Source of the DNA: JALOAR01 sp041649615
GTDB taxonomy: Bacteria > Patescibacteriota > Minisyncoccia > UBA6257 > Colwellbacteraceae
DNA length: 64,000 nucleotides
Direction of reading: 5' to 3'
Assembly (NCBI GenBank): GCA_041649615.1
Contig: JBAZMT010000001.1
Location: forward strand, 62,001 to 126,000
The notes under the pieces were generated by a model. That model ran no database searches, was not told the DNA's origin, and saw only the letters and a list, made by a program, of their open reading frames with translations. A program made the translations under genes and the position numbers. Shown here piece after piece: positions 1 through 9,047 of the stretch. Every line of letters starts with the position of its first letter. Position 1 is the stretch's first letter.

Positions 1-721
1 CAATTTCCTCATTGATACTTTCTTGTTTCTTTTCCAGTTCGGAAAGCTGGCGTTGAAAAGCCGATTCCTGATTCTTCGTTTCTTTGAGAAGAGTTTCTTT
101 ATACGATTTCTGGTCTTGCACTATCACTTTGCGGTTTTTGAGATTAAGCTGTTCGTTCACCAAACCGGTTTTCTTGGAATCAGTATCTTTGATGTTTTCA
201 TCAAGAGCGGACGACAAGTTTCTAAGCAAAACGATTTCGTTCCCTAGGGATGCCTGAAGTTCGTCAAGGTTTGAGAGTTCCGTAACGCTGTCGGCAAGAC
301 TCTTACTTGAAAGAAAAGTTTCCAGAACGCCGACTTTTTCACGCTGGTTTATTTCCCTGATGATCGTCGAAATACTCGCTTTCTTTTCGGATATCATTCT
401 TTCCGTATCGGAGAGCTGAATGCCCAGATTCTCAAGCTCAAGAGTGAGCTTGTCTATATTTATTTCACTCCCTTTGATGTTCAGTTCAAGATTCTTGATG
501 GTATATTCGGTGCTTTGGATTTCGCGTGAAAGCGATTTGCTCTGGGAACTTACGTTGTCAAGTTTGCCTTGAGTATCGTTGATCTGGCTTTGAACGTTTT
601 CCAGTTCTTTGCTTTTCGCATCAATGCGCGCTCTTAAGTCGGCTTCGTTTTCCGCGAAAGCCACCGGAACGCTTCCCAGTAAGAACAATATAAAGACCAG
701 AACGTTAAGAGAACGCTTCAT
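1..721 (-). CDS. Secreted coiled-coil murein-hydrolase-like protein, EnvC/CwlO/PcsB type (N-terminal part)
   Basis: Read directly on the minus strand from the ATG at 719-721; the frame stays open to the window edge (240 codons), so the C-terminus is missing. A signal peptide (core LNVLVFILFLLG, ending near VAFA) is followed by about 200 residues of charged heptad-like coiled coil. The stretch VLETFLSSKSLADSV resembles the conserved break in the coiled coil of PcsB/EnvC-type proteins. In those families the coiled coil precedes an M23 or CHAP hydrolase domain, which would lie outside this window. Such proteins act outside the membrane in septal murein cleavage, often under FtsEX control. It starts 7 nt after the end of gltX, near other murein genes. 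The family call is good; the enzymatic domain is not visible. Confidence 0.8.
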   Translation of the reverse strand, partial: MKRSLNVLVFILFLLGSVPVAFAENEADLRARIDAKSKELENVQSQINDTQGKLDNVSSQSKSLSREIQSTEYTIKNLELNIKGSEINIDKLTLELENLGIQLSDTERMISEKKASISTIIREINQREKVGVLETFLSSKSLADSVTELSNLDELQASLGNEIVLLRNLSSALDENIKDTDSKKTGLVNEQLNLKNRKVIVQDQKSYKETLLKETKNQESAFQRQLSELEKKQESINEEI

Positions 722-727
722 GACGTT

Positions 728-2116
728 TTATTCGGAAATTTTTTCCAGAGCTTTATTAATTCGGGAAATGCTTTCTTCTTTACCCAAGCCTTCCATTATT
801 TCAAAAGGTCCCGGAGATTCTTTAGACCCAGAAAGAGCGACTCTTAACGGCCAGAGATACTCCCCTTTCTTTCCTTCGGGAATTATGGCGAAAATGGATG
901 CTTCCAAATTTTCTTCGGCGAATTTACCGGTTTCCGAAATTACCGAGAGCAATTTTTCCAAATTTTCTTTGATATTCCCCTTTTCGCCTTTCCAATAAAG
1001 TAAGTCGGTCGGATAATCCGGAGATTCAAAGAAAAACCGTACAGCATCTTCTAAGTCAGATAATTTTTCTAGCCGGGTTTTGACGGCATTCATAATACTC
1101 GGAGTAAGCCGCCAGTCTTTGGGGATGAAGTCCTGTCCCCTATTTGTAAGCTCTTCCGCGGGAATAATTTCCGAAATATATTTTTTATTCAGCCAATTCA
1201 GTTTTTGAAAATCAAAAACCGCTCCCCCTTTTTGAATTCGGGAAAAATCAAATTCTTTAACCAAATCTTCTTTGGAGAACACCTCTCTGTCGTCTTTCGG
1301 ATGCCACGAAAGAAGCGCCAAAAAATTAATAATCGCTTCGGACAAATATCCCTTGTCAAAAAATTCAACAAGAGCCGTGTCTCCTCCTCTTTTGGACATC
1401 TTGCTTCGATCAGGATTCAAGATAAGCGGCAAATGTCCAAAAACCGGTTCTTTCGCGCCTAAAGCTTCAAAGAGAGCGATTTGCTTCGGAGTATTCGCCA
1501 AATGATCTTCGCCGCGAATAACGTGAGTGATTTCCATTTCTATGTCATCAACGACGACAGAAAAATTGTAAAGAGGTTCTTCAAGAGATTTAGCGACAAC
1601 CACATCGCCGATAAGCGAAGCGTCGTAGCTCACTTCTCCCCGAATCATATCTTTAAAAGATATTTTTTTGTGAGGCATTCGGAATCGCCAGACGTAAGGT
1701 TCACCCGAAGCGATTCTTTTGTCCGATTCTTCTTTGGAAATCACGGCGCACTTACCCGAATAAACGAAAGGTTTCTTTTCTTTTTCAGCTTTGATTCGCT
1801 CCGCGTCAAGTTCACTTTCGGAACAAAAGCAAGGGTAGACTTTATCTTTTTTAATCAGGTTTTCCAGACGCTCTTTGTAAAGATTCGTTCGTTCGCTTTG
1901 TCTGTAAAATTCGTCCCAGTCAAGACCAAGCTTTTTTAAGCCTTCCACGATACTTTCTTCGTATTCTTTTTTGGAACGCTCCTTGTCCGTGTCTTCAATC
2001 CGCAGAATGAATTTGCCGCCGTTTTGACGAGCGAAAAGCCATACAAAAAGACCGGCGCGAGCCGTGCCGATATGCATCATTCCCGTGGGAGATGGAGCCA
2101 ATCTGACTTTAACCAC
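728..2116 (-). CDS. gltX: Glutamyl-tRNA synthetase
   Basis: Class I aminoacyl-tRNA synthetase that charges tRNA-Glu with glutamate in the cytoplasm. The HIGH-type motif HIGT is at residues 15-18, after APSPTG. KMSKR is at residues 239-243. The 462-residue length is typical of bacterial GluRS. No glutaminyl-tRNA synthetase is seen in the window, so this enzyme may also charge tRNA-Gln for GatCAB amidation, which is usual in CPR bacteria; that part is inference. The start overlaps the end of murG by 8 nt, so it is probably co-transcribed with the ftsW-murG block. Confidence 0.96.
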   Translation of the reverse strand: MVKVRLAPSPTGMMHIGTARAGLFVWLFARQNGGKFILRIEDTDKERSKKEYEESIVEGLKKLGLDWDEFYRQSERTNLYKERLENLIKKDKVYPCFCSESELDAERIKAEKEKKPFVYSGKCAVISKEESDKRIASGEPYVWRFRMPHKKISFKDMIRGEVSYDASLIGDVVVAKSLEEPLYNFSVVVDDIEMEITHVIRGEDHLANTPKQIALFEALGAKEPVFGHLPLILNPDRSKMSKRGGDTALVEFFDKGYLSEAIINFLALLSWHPKDDREVFSKEDLVKEFDFSRIQKGGAVFDFQKLNWLNKKYISEIIPAEELTNRGQDFIPKDWRLTPSIMNAVKTRLEKLSDLEDAVRFFFESPDYPTDLLYWKGEKGNIKENLEKLLSVISETGKFAEENLEASIFAIIPEGKKGEYLWPLRVALSGSKESPGPFEIMEGLGKEESISRINKALEKISE

Positions 2117-3266
2117 GAGCTAATTCTACCAGTTTTTCGGCAATTTTCCGAGCCGCATCCGGTTTTGCGAATTCTTTTGCCGAAGCGGCCATTGATTCCA
2201 AAAGGGAGGTTTTGGAAATCAGTTCTCCCAAGACTCGCAAAAATATAGACGGATTTAATTCCTCTTCCCTTAAAACTATGCAGGCTTTGGCGCGTTCGTA
2301 AGCGAGCGCGTTTTTAAGCTGATGGTTTTGAGCCGCTTCGGGAAGAGGAATCAAAATTGACGGCTTGCCAAGCGCGGCAAATTCAAAGATGGATGATCCG
2401 GCGCGAGAAATGAAAATGTCGGCGGCGGCGAAAACTTCTTTAATATCGCGGTCAATGAAATCGGTCATTCGATAACCCGATGAATTCATTTCTTCGGGAG
2501 AATCAAAAAGATTGCCGATCGCTCCACTTACTTCGGCAAACGATTTCGCTCCGGTCTGGTGAAATATCTGGAGGCCCATTCCAAGCATTTCGGAGACGGA
2601 CGAAACTACGAGATCATTCATTCTCTGCGAACCTTGAGAGCCGCCGATAACAACCGCTAAAAGTTTTTCCGGGTTAAATCCCAAAGAAAGTTTGGCGGCA
2701 CGTTTATCCGGCAGATTTTCAAAAACGATCGGACGCAAAGGATTTCCGACCACCTCGCTTTTTTTTCGGTCTTTGTCGCGAAGATCGTCCTTTGCGTCTT
2801 CAAACGCCAAAAATATTTTTCTTGCGAAACGAGCCGAAATTCGGGTCGTGATACTCGGAACGGAATCCGATTCGTGAATCACAACCGGAAGAGAAAAAAT
2901 CCGACCGGCGATAATCGGCGCTAAACTTCCAGGACCTCCTTTCCCGAAAATCACATCAGGCTTCTCTTTAAAAACAAGCATCATGGATTGCACCAAACTC
3001 AAAATAAATTTCGGCGCTTCCAAAAAATTTTCAACCGAAAAATATCTTCGCAGTTTGCTCGGAATGATTTTTCTTATTGTAATTCCCAATTCTTCAAATT
3101 TATCCGCATAATCTCCCGGATTACCGACATAAACCAGTCGCAGGATTAGTCCTTTCTTATCCGCGATATTTTTTGCCTCCGAGCACACCGCGAGAAGCGG
3201 ATTGATATGACCGGCCGTGCCGCCGCCCGCAAGCATAATTTTTATTTCTTTCTTTTCTCTATCCAT
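2109..3266 (-). CDS. murG: UDP-GlcNAc:undecaprenyl-PP-MurNAc-pentapeptide GlcNAc transferase
   Basis: Makes lipid II from lipid I at the inner face of the membrane (GT-B fold, GT28 family). The N-terminal glycine-rich GGGTAGH loop is at residues 14-20. The C-terminal half carries GGSQGS and the donor-site segment around EFAALGKPSILIP and QNHQ. I chose the ATG at 3266 (385 aa) rather than the longer open frame to 3314, because the upstream 16 residues do not match the family and the chosen start gives an 8-nt stop/start overlap with ftsW. It lies downstream of ftsW, as in many division clusters. Confidence 0.94.
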   Translation of the reverse strand: MDREKKEIKIMLAGGGTAGHINPLLAVCSEAKNIADKKGLILRLVYVGNPGDYADKFEELGITIRKIIPSKLRRYFSVENFLEAPKFILSLVQSMMLVFKEKPDVIFGKGGPGSLAPIIAGRIFSLPVVIHESDSVPSITTRISARFARKIFLAFEDAKDDLRDKDRKKSEVVGNPLRPIVFENLPDKRAAKLSLGFNPEKLLAVVIGGSQGSQRMNDLVVSSVSEMLGMGLQIFHQTGAKSFAEVSGAIGNLFDSPEEMNSSGYRMTDFIDRDIKEVFAAADIFISRAGSSIFEFAALGKPSILIPLPEAAQNHQLKNALAYERAKACIVLREEELNPSIFLRVLGELISKTSLLESMAASAKEFAKPDAARKIAEKLVELARG

Positions 3267-4353
3267 GTCGCAAAGCGTTAACCATAAGTCCCGCCATAGC
3301 CATAAAAGTAACAAGAGCGGTACCTCCGTAACTTACAAAGGGCAGAGGCACTCCGGTTAAGGGAATGAACCCCGAAACGGAAGCTATGTGGGTAAAAGCT
3401 TGAAGGCCGATTATGGAAGAAAAGCCGATAAGTATCAACTTCCCGAAGTCGGAGTGGGCCCGCGCAGAACCCGAAAGGCCGGTAAAAACCAGAAGGAAAT
3501 AAAGGGCGATAAAGAACATTGATCCCACAAAACCGAATTCTTCGGCGACCACGGCAAAAATGGAATCCCCGATCGGCTCCGGCAGAGAATTCTTGAGAGT
3601 GGAATTTCCGTAACCGACTCCCGTAAGACCGCCAGAACCGACCGTAATGAGAGATTGGTTCAGATGATAATTCGTGCCGCGAACATCCGTGTCGGGACTT
3701 AAGAAAGACAAAATTCTTGATTTTCTGTAAGGCGTAAAAGTGATAACGAGCGTAAGTATCAAAATGCCCACAAGTCCCATAATGGCGATAAAAGACAGTT
3801 TCGTGCCGCTCATAAAGTAAACGATCAGGGTAGAAATCATAATGATTATCAAAATGCTCGTTGAAGGCTGCGCTAAAAGCAATCCGCCGATAACGGCGCA
3901 GATTATCATAAAAGGCAGAAGCCCTTCCGACAGATCTTTTTTGCGGTCTCTTCCTTTGGAGGTCAGCCAGGCGGAGATATAAACGATAAAAGTGAATTTG
4001 AGCAGTTCCGAAGGCTGGATCTGAAAACCGAAAATATCAAGCCATCTCGCGGAAGTGCCGAACTCGCTGCCCAAGGGCGTGAAGACAAGGATTAATCCGG
4101 CGATATTGATGAGCAACAGAACGAAAGAAATCTTTTTGAGGAATTTAAGCGGAACGAACATGGCGGCGAGAAAAGCAACGAGCCCAATGCCCAATCCGAA
4201 AATAAACTGATGCTTCAGATAGTAATACGCGTCTCCGAATTTTATTTCGCCCAAAGAGGACGAAGCGCTCGCAAGAATCGCCATACCCAATACAATCAGG
4301 GCGGCGGAGATGACTATTATGATAACGTCGGCGTTTTTTTTAATGACGTGCAT
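3259..4353 (-). CDS. ftsW: SEDS-family peptidoglycan glycosyltransferase FtsW
   Basis: Polytopic membrane protein of 364 residues with about ten hydrophobic segments. SEDS proteins polymerise lipid II together with a class B PBP. Recognisable segments are GTSARWLDIFGFQIQPSEL (the region holding the conserved PSE) and, near the C-terminus, GVPLPFVSYGGTALV. It is called FtsW rather than RodA because it abuts murG and lies beside mraY, but the two paralogues are hard to tell apart by eye. No RodA gene is seen beside PBP2/MreBCD at 26-30 kb, so this protein could serve both roles. Confidence 0.9.
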   Translation of the reverse strand: MHVIKKNADVIIIVISAALIVLGMAILASASSSLGEIKFGDAYYYLKHQFIFGLGIGLVAFLAAMFVPLKFLKKISFVLLLINIAGLILVFTPLGSEFGTSARWLDIFGFQIQPSELLKFTFIVYISAWLTSKGRDRKKDLSEGLLPFMIICAVIGGLLLAQPSTSILIIIMISTLIVYFMSGTKLSFIAIMGLVGILILTLVITFTPYRKSRILSFLSPDTDVRGTNYHLNQSLITVGSGGLTGVGYGNSTLKNSLPEPIGDSIFAVVAEEFGFVGSMFFIALYFLLVFTGLSGSARAHSDFGKLILIGFSSIIGLQAFTHIASVSGFIPLTGVPLPFVSYGGTALVTFMAMAGLMVNALRHG

Positions 4354-4358
4354 AGTAT

Positions 4359-5798
4359 TCAGATATTAACTATTTCACCGGAATGGACGTTATTGAAAGA
4401 GCCCTCTTCAAAAGCGATTTCGCCGTTTACAATCGTGATTTCCGGTCGGTTGTTTTTAACAATGGTGATATCGGCGGCATATCCTTCCTTGATAACGCCT
4501 CTTTTTCTAAAACCCAAAATACGCGCGGGGGCGGAAAGCTTTTTGCCCACGAGTTCAGGCCGAATTCCCAGCCGGTCGGAGAGCCGGATAAATTCGGCAA
4601 AGGGATCGGAAAGTTCCCTGTGTTTTATGGATATTTTTGACATCGGACTCCAGCCGGAGCTGCCGATAATGCTTCTTCCGTGAGAAGCGATCTTTTCTAT
4701 CAGTTCTCTATCAGCCATACGCGTTAAAAATTCCGTATCCGCGCCGCACATCGAAACGATGCGGACAAAGGCTTCTTCAGGGACTATTCCCCTATTTGCC
4801 GCAAATTCGGCGACCGATTTTCCCAGGAGAAACTTCATTTCTTTTCGCGGCGCAGAAAAGATAAACGTCTCCTGCGGATCGAAGGCTCGGGTTCTTTTAG
4901 AAAGAAAACCGAAAAACCTTTTTTTCTTCAAAGCGTCAATAAGCCCAACAGATTTTTCTCTGTTAACGGATTTCGGGAGAATATCTGCGGCCTTGAAGCG
5001 ATGGTAGGGATAAGGCGAAAAAGAGAAAGCAAATTCCGCTTTGGGAGATTTTCTCTCAATGGCGTTAACGATTTTTTCAAAAGCGGAGGCGGAAGAGAGC
5101 GAACCGTTCAAGTTTCCGATGATGACTTTAATGCCGGATTCAGCGAAGGGCGCGTAAGATTTATCTTCGGCGGAAAGAGGAATGAAAGCCGTTTTGTTTT
5201 CCTTGAGAAGAATATTTTTCAGGGTATTCAATTCTTCTTCAGAAGCGTCAAATTCGGCAAATCCCCTGTCGCCCACCGATACGCCGACCGAATTATCGGC
5301 AAATTCTTGTCCTAGGATGTGAGACAAGACGCCAATTTCTTTTACGCCCAGATTTCTCGGCTTTGGCGTAAGAGAACGCCTTAAAGTTTCATAGCCTAAA
5401 AAACTCGTGAAATTGACGCCCGGATGAAGCGTTTGCACCGAATTCAGATATTCACCCATTCCCCGCCAGCCGGCATTTGAGGAAGAAACGTCTCCTGCAT
5501 ACATAGCGGGGGCTAAAGACTTGCCTTCGGCGCCGCAAACTATAGTGGTAACTCCCTGTCTTAAAAAATCCGCCTGATCGGGTTCGCTCAAAAGCGACAA
5601 ACGATGATCGGAGACGGATGAAATATCTATAAACCCCGGGAAAATCAAGCTTCCGGTTGCCGAAATGATGCGATTGGCTTTGTATGCCGGAAAATCTCCC
5701 AAAGCAGCGATGCGGCGGCCGATAATGAGCACGTCGCTTTTTTTCGGCGCGCCACCCAAACCGTCAATAACTTCGCCACCTTTGATAAGGAGAGACAT
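4359..5798 (-). CDS. Amidohydrolase-fold protein like N-acyl-D-amino-acid deacylase, active-site residues altered
   Basis: The overall sequence follows the D-aminoacylase branch of the amidohydrolase superfamily: an N-terminal LIKGGEVIDGLG strand, a GFID turn near residue 55, QGVTTIVCG, and a C-terminal SAPARILGF with KEGYAADITIV. However, the metal-binding HxH expected right after GFID is replaced by ISSVSDH. The catalytic SDG expected late in the protein appears as GSSGW. It may therefore be a non-catalytic or re-purposed member. It sits between ftsW and mraY, suggesting a murein or D-amino-acid link. The ATG at 5798 is preferred over a TTG at 5816: a TATAAT box ends 6 nt upstream and GGAG lies between, so the mRNA may be leaderless. 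Confidence 0.75.
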   Translation of the reverse strand: MSLLIKGGEVIDGLGGAPKKSDVLIIGRRIAALGDFPAYKANRIISATGSLIFPGFIDISSVSDHRLSLLSEPDQADFLRQGVTTIVCGAEGKSLAPAMYAGDVSSSNAGWRGMGEYLNSVQTLHPGVNFTSFLGYETLRRSLTPKPRNLGVKEIGVLSHILGQEFADNSVGVSVGDRGFAEFDASEEELNTLKNILLKENKTAFIPLSAEDKSYAPFAESGIKVIIGNLNGSLSSASAFEKIVNAIERKSPKAEFAFSFSPYPYHRFKAADILPKSVNREKSVGLIDALKKKRFFGFLSKRTRAFDPQETFIFSAPRKEMKFLLGKSVAEFAANRGIVPEEAFVRIVSMCGADTEFLTRMADRELIEKIASHGRSIIGSSGWSPMSKISIKHRELSDPFAEFIRLSDRLGIRPELVGKKLSAPARILGFRKRGVIKEGYAADITIVKNNRPEITIVNGEIAFEEGSFNNVHSGEIVNI

Positions 5799-5872
5799 TG
5801 CTCCATTATAACTCAAATCTTAAAACTCAAATGTCAAAACCGAAGCATATAAACCCTAAAACTGTGGAAAAG

Positions 5873-6922
5873 TTAAATTATCCTATCTAGAAAGAACAGG
5901 ATGAGGCCGGCGCCGGCGGTAACTCCGGAAATAATCCAAAAACGCATAGTGATTTGGGATTCAGGCATGCCTTTCGCTTCAAAGTGATGATGAATCGGCG
6001 TAGAGAGGAAAAGTTTCTTTTTAAATATCTTCTTGTAAATCATTTGGATGATAACGGAGAGGGATTCAATGACCATGACGAGAGCGAAGAAAGGAAGAAG
6101 GATGACCGTGTTCGTGAGCAAAGCGATTACGCCCATGGTAATCCCCAAAGCCATTGAACCGGTATCGCCCATGAAAAATTTGGTCGGATAGACGTTGTTC
6201 CAAAGAAAAGCGATCATGGCTCCGATCATGGCTCCCGTAAAAGCCGCAAGATCGTATCGGCCGAGAACGAAGGCTATCACGGCGAGCGCTCCAAAAGCGA
6301 AAATTGATACTCCTCCCAGAAGCCCGTCCAGACCATCCGTTTCGTTTGCGGAAAAAGCGCTCGCGGCAATGATGAAAATAAAAATGGGAATATACCAAAG
6401 CCCGATATCGACGGCACCGAAGAAAGGGATATTCAACACGTGCCAATCCAAGTGGGTCGGCGAATAAAACCACCAAGCGCCAAAGGCCCCCAAAGCCGCA
6501 TAAAGAAGAAGTTTGTGTTTTACGGAGAGTCCTCCTCCTTTGGGTCCGATCCTAAAAACGCCAAGCAAATCGTCCGCCAGTCCCACAAGAGCGGCGATAA
6601 TCATCGCGGCAAGGGGTAAATAAGTTTCCGCCCGATCTATAAAATTAAGGTTTTCGTATATGCCGCCAAGGATTTTACTTGCAAGAAACATTAAGACGGC
6701 AGTCGCAAGAACGGTTCCCCAGATAATCACTCCTCCCATGGTCGGAGTTCCTTCTTTTTTGGCATGAAGAGCGGACATAACCGGAGCGGAAGAAGCGTCT
6801 CTTATCTGTTTTTTAAGACCGAATCGGCGCAATAATTTCAAAATCAGCGGCGTAACCGCAATGGCTATGGCAAAAGCCGTCATCGTGACGGCAAGAACTT
6901 TAATCGCCTGAGTCAGTATCAT
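5873..6922 (-). CDS. mraY: Phospho-N-acetylmuramoyl-pentapeptide-transferase
   Basis: Integral membrane enzyme that transfers phospho-MurNAc-pentapeptide to undecaprenyl phosphate, giving lipid I. Family marks are PTMGGVIIW near residue 60, the NETDGLDGLLGG catalytic loop, FMGDTGSMALG, and the C-terminal HHHFEAKGMPE histidine motif. The 349 residues hold about ten hydrophobic segments, which fits the family. The start overlaps the end of the upstream carboxypeptidase gene by 23 nt, so the two are translationally linked. Its product feeds MurG further down the same strand. Confidence 0.97.
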   Translation of the reverse strand: MILTQAIKVLAVTMTAFAIAIAVTPLILKLLRRFGLKKQIRDASSAPVMSALHAKKEGTPTMGGVIIWGTVLATAVLMFLASKILGGIYENLNFIDRAETYLPLAAMIIAALVGLADDLLGVFRIGPKGGGLSVKHKLLLYAALGAFGAWWFYSPTHLDWHVLNIPFFGAVDIGLWYIPIFIFIIAASAFSANETDGLDGLLGGVSIFAFGALAVIAFVLGRYDLAAFTGAMIGAMIAFLWNNVYPTKFFMGDTGSMALGITMGVIALLTNTVILLPFFALVMVIESLSVIIQMIYKKIFKKKLFLSTPIHHHFEAKGMPESQITMRFWIISGVTAGAGLILFFLDRII

Positions 6923-7832
6923 CGTTTAAGAACCGAATTATTTTTTCGGCCTCCGTAATTCTATCATCCGCTCCGAGAATGATAACGGCATAAGGTTTTC
7001 CTTTGACCGAAAAGACGGCAATGAGATTTTCGTTGGCGTCTTCGGTAAAGCCGGTTTTACCTCCCAGAAAATCGTTTCTCGCGGCAAGAGAATTAATATT
7101 CGTCAGACGAACGCTTTTATTGGAATTGAGCTCTTTGATAATGGTGGTTTTTCTGGAAGAAACGGAGAAAAGTTCCGGGTGAGCGCTCCAGGCATATTCC
7201 ACGAGCAAGCTAAGATCGTTCGCGGTTCCCTGATTCAGCATGGAAAGCCCGGTGGTCTCCACAAAATGAGTGGCGTTCATTCCGAGCTCCGCGGCTTTCC
7301 TATTCATAGCTTCCACGAATTGACCGGCCGGCATATTTTCGGACAATGCCACGGCCGCATCGTTTGAAGAGACGACCATCATCGCGTAAATAAGGTCTTC
7401 AACCGAATATTTCTCCCCTTCCATAAATCCGCCGGAAACACCTTCGGTCGCAATGGCAGTTCCTGAAAAAACTATTTTTTGATTTAAATCCATTTTCTCC
7501 AAAGCCACGATGGAGCTCATTAATTTGGAAAGAGAGGCAAGAGGCCATTTTTCCGTTTTACGGAGAGAAAAGATTTCTTCTCCGGAAGACAGATCGGTGA
7601 CCATGCCCGCCTGCATGGACAAATTTTCGGGCGTTTTCGGTTCTTTTTTGCCGGGAAGTTCTCCCGCTCCCGGAAGAGAGGGATTTTCAGCGGAAGGAAT
7701 TGAAGAAACAATATTTGCCATTGTGTTCGTGTTTTTACCGTCGGAAGAAAAAGCCGCTAACCCTAATTTAGCGCCTAAACCGACGAGAAGAAAGACGGCT
7801 CCAAAAATTACGGCTTTAACGGTATTACTCAT
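6900..7832 (-). CDS. D-alanyl-D-alanine carboxypeptidase (peptidase S11)
   Basis: Trims the terminal D-Ala of murein stem peptides outside the membrane. One N-terminal membrane segment (about residues 7-28) is followed by a proline-rich linker and the S11 domain. Catalytic motifs are SLSK (S100, K103), SSN (155-157) and KTG (259-261), the last within GGKTGFTEDANENLI. The 310-residue length is short for the family, and the C-terminal anchoring domain is absent; the N-terminal segment would do the anchoring. It overlaps scpB by 8 nt and mraY by 23 nt, so it sits inside one operon. Confidence 0.92.
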   Translation of the reverse strand: MSNTVKAVIFGAVFLLVGLGAKLGLAAFSSDGKNTNTMANIVSSIPSAENPSLPGAGELPGKKEPKTPENLSMQAGMVTDLSSGEEIFSLRKTEKWPLASLSKLMSSIVALEKMDLNQKIVFSGTAIATEGVSGGFMEGEKYSVEDLIYAMMVVSSNDAAVALSENMPAGQFVEAMNRKAAELGMNATHFVETTGLSMLNQGTANDLSLLVEYAWSAHPELFSVSSRKTTIIKELNSNKSVRLTNINSLAARNDFLGGKTGFTEDANENLIAVFSVKGKPYAVIILGADDRITEAEKIIRFLNDDTDSGD

Positions 7833-8358
7833 TTTCTATTTCTTCTTTTAATTTCTGGTATTTATCAAACTCAGGTAGTTCGTTCTTATCCGAGATTCCC
7901 AAATGTCTTATGAGATCCGCGGTCGGCCGGTAAAGATAAGCATTTGTTTTTTTGGGATGAGGAATTCGTTCGATCAGTCCGCGGATCAATAGATTCCGCA
8001 AAGTGAAACTTGAATTCACTCCTCTTATATATTCTAGCGAAGATTTGGAAATAGGGCTAAGGTAACTTATAAGCGATAACGTTTCAAGAGCGGCCGGAGT
8101 CAGACTCTCGTGGATTTCCGTTTTCACGAGTTCTTCCAGAATAGGAGATAATTCGGGTTTGGTCGCAAGTTGTATGCCCGAATCGTGCGAGACAAGATGA
8201 ATGCCGCTTTTTTCGGAAGCGTATTTTTGTTTTAAAGATTCTACAGCCTCTGAAACTTTTTCTTCTTTTTCATGGACGATGCTCGCGAGTTTTTTAAGAC
8301 TAACGGGATCTTCTATCGCGAAAAGCACCGCTTCAATTTTTTGTTCCGTGTTATCCAT
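7825..8358 (-). CDS. scpB: Segregation and condensation protein B
   Basis: Winged-helix partner of ScpA and SMC in chromosome condensation. The 177 residues match ScpB in length and layout. The N-terminal part reads IEAVLFAIEDPVSLKKLA, and the second winged helix contains LTPAALETLSLISYLSPISK followed by RGVNSSFTLRNLLIRGLIE. The gene is directly downstream of scpA with an 8-nt overlap, the usual arrangement. The SMC gene itself is not in this window. Confidence 0.93.
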   Translation of the reverse strand: MDNTEQKIEAVLFAIEDPVSLKKLASIVHEKEEKVSEAVESLKQKYASEKSGIHLVSHDSGIQLATKPELSPILEELVKTEIHESLTPAALETLSLISYLSPISKSSLEYIRGVNSSFTLRNLLIRGLIERIPHPKKTNAYLYRPTADLIRHLGISDKNELPEFDKYQKLKEEIENE

Positions 8359-9046
8359 TGGGCGTTATCGTTATTTCCGAGAAGGGACTGTCTTGGCTGA
8401 TGCTCACCTTATTATCTTTTAAGAGATGCAAAAGCGCCAAAAATAAAACAATCACTTCGTTTTTATTTCTGTTTTCGGCGACACTGCCGAATTTGGAAAC
8501 GCTTTTGCCGATCCTCGTAATGAGTTCCGAGACATAAGCTTCAAAATTAAGAGGTTCGTAGTCCTCGTATTGAGTTTTCAGAGCCGTAATGGAAGAGCGC
8601 ATCGCGGCGATTGAGGCAAGAAGAGAAGGCAAGCTGATTTCCGAAGATGGAATGAAAACGGGGTTTTGTTCCAAAGGAGTCGGGTCTTTTGCAAAAGATA
8701 TCCGATTTTTTTTCCAAAGACTCAAAAAGTTTTCCTCGGCATCCTTCAGCGATTTATAAATTATGAGCCGCCTTTCAAGGTCTTTTATCCCTTCCTCTTC
8801 TTCGGGAGTGAGCTCAAAATCGGGAATCAACGTTCTTGATTTAATGAGAATCAGTTTGGCGGCTACGGCAATGAAATCCGCGAGAAGACGAGGCTCGTCA
8901 TTTTCCACGATCTTAAGATAATCCAAAAAATCGCCGGTAATTTTCGCCAGGTTTATTTCGGTTATCTCGTATTTTTTATCTTCTATGAATTCAAGAAGCT
9001 TTTGAATGGGTCCCTTAAATCCGGTTGTTTCAATTTCGTAGGCCAT
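8351..9046 (-). CDS. scpA: Segregation and condensation protein A
   Basis: Kleisin subunit that bridges SMC heads. The N-terminus has the family pattern (GPIQKLLEFIEDKKYEITEI, then ITGDFLDYL), followed by a region with AAKLILIKSRTLIP and a C-terminal winged helix that includes NEVIVLFLALLHLLKDNKV. At 231 residues it has the expected length. It begins 1 nt after the stop of the upstream transpeptidase gene and overlaps scpB by 8 nt. Confidence 0.93.
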   Translation of the reverse strand: MAYEIETTGFKGPIQKLLEFIEDKKYEITEINLAKITGDFLDYLKIVENDEPRLLADFIAVAAKLILIKSRTLIPDFELTPEEEEGIKDLERRLIIYKSLKDAEENFLSLWKKNRISFAKDPTPLEQNPVFIPSSEISLPSLLASIAAMRSSITALKTQYEDYEPLNFEAYVSELITRIGKSVSKFGSVAENRNKNEVIVLFLALLHLLKDNKVSISQDSPFSEITITPNG

Positions 9047-9047
9047 T

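Noticed and set aside
609..998. Plus-strand open frames of 80-160 residues over gltX, comEC, rpsC and other genes.
   Set aside because: They are reverse-frame shadows of well-conserved minus-strand genes, with no start signals or family features.
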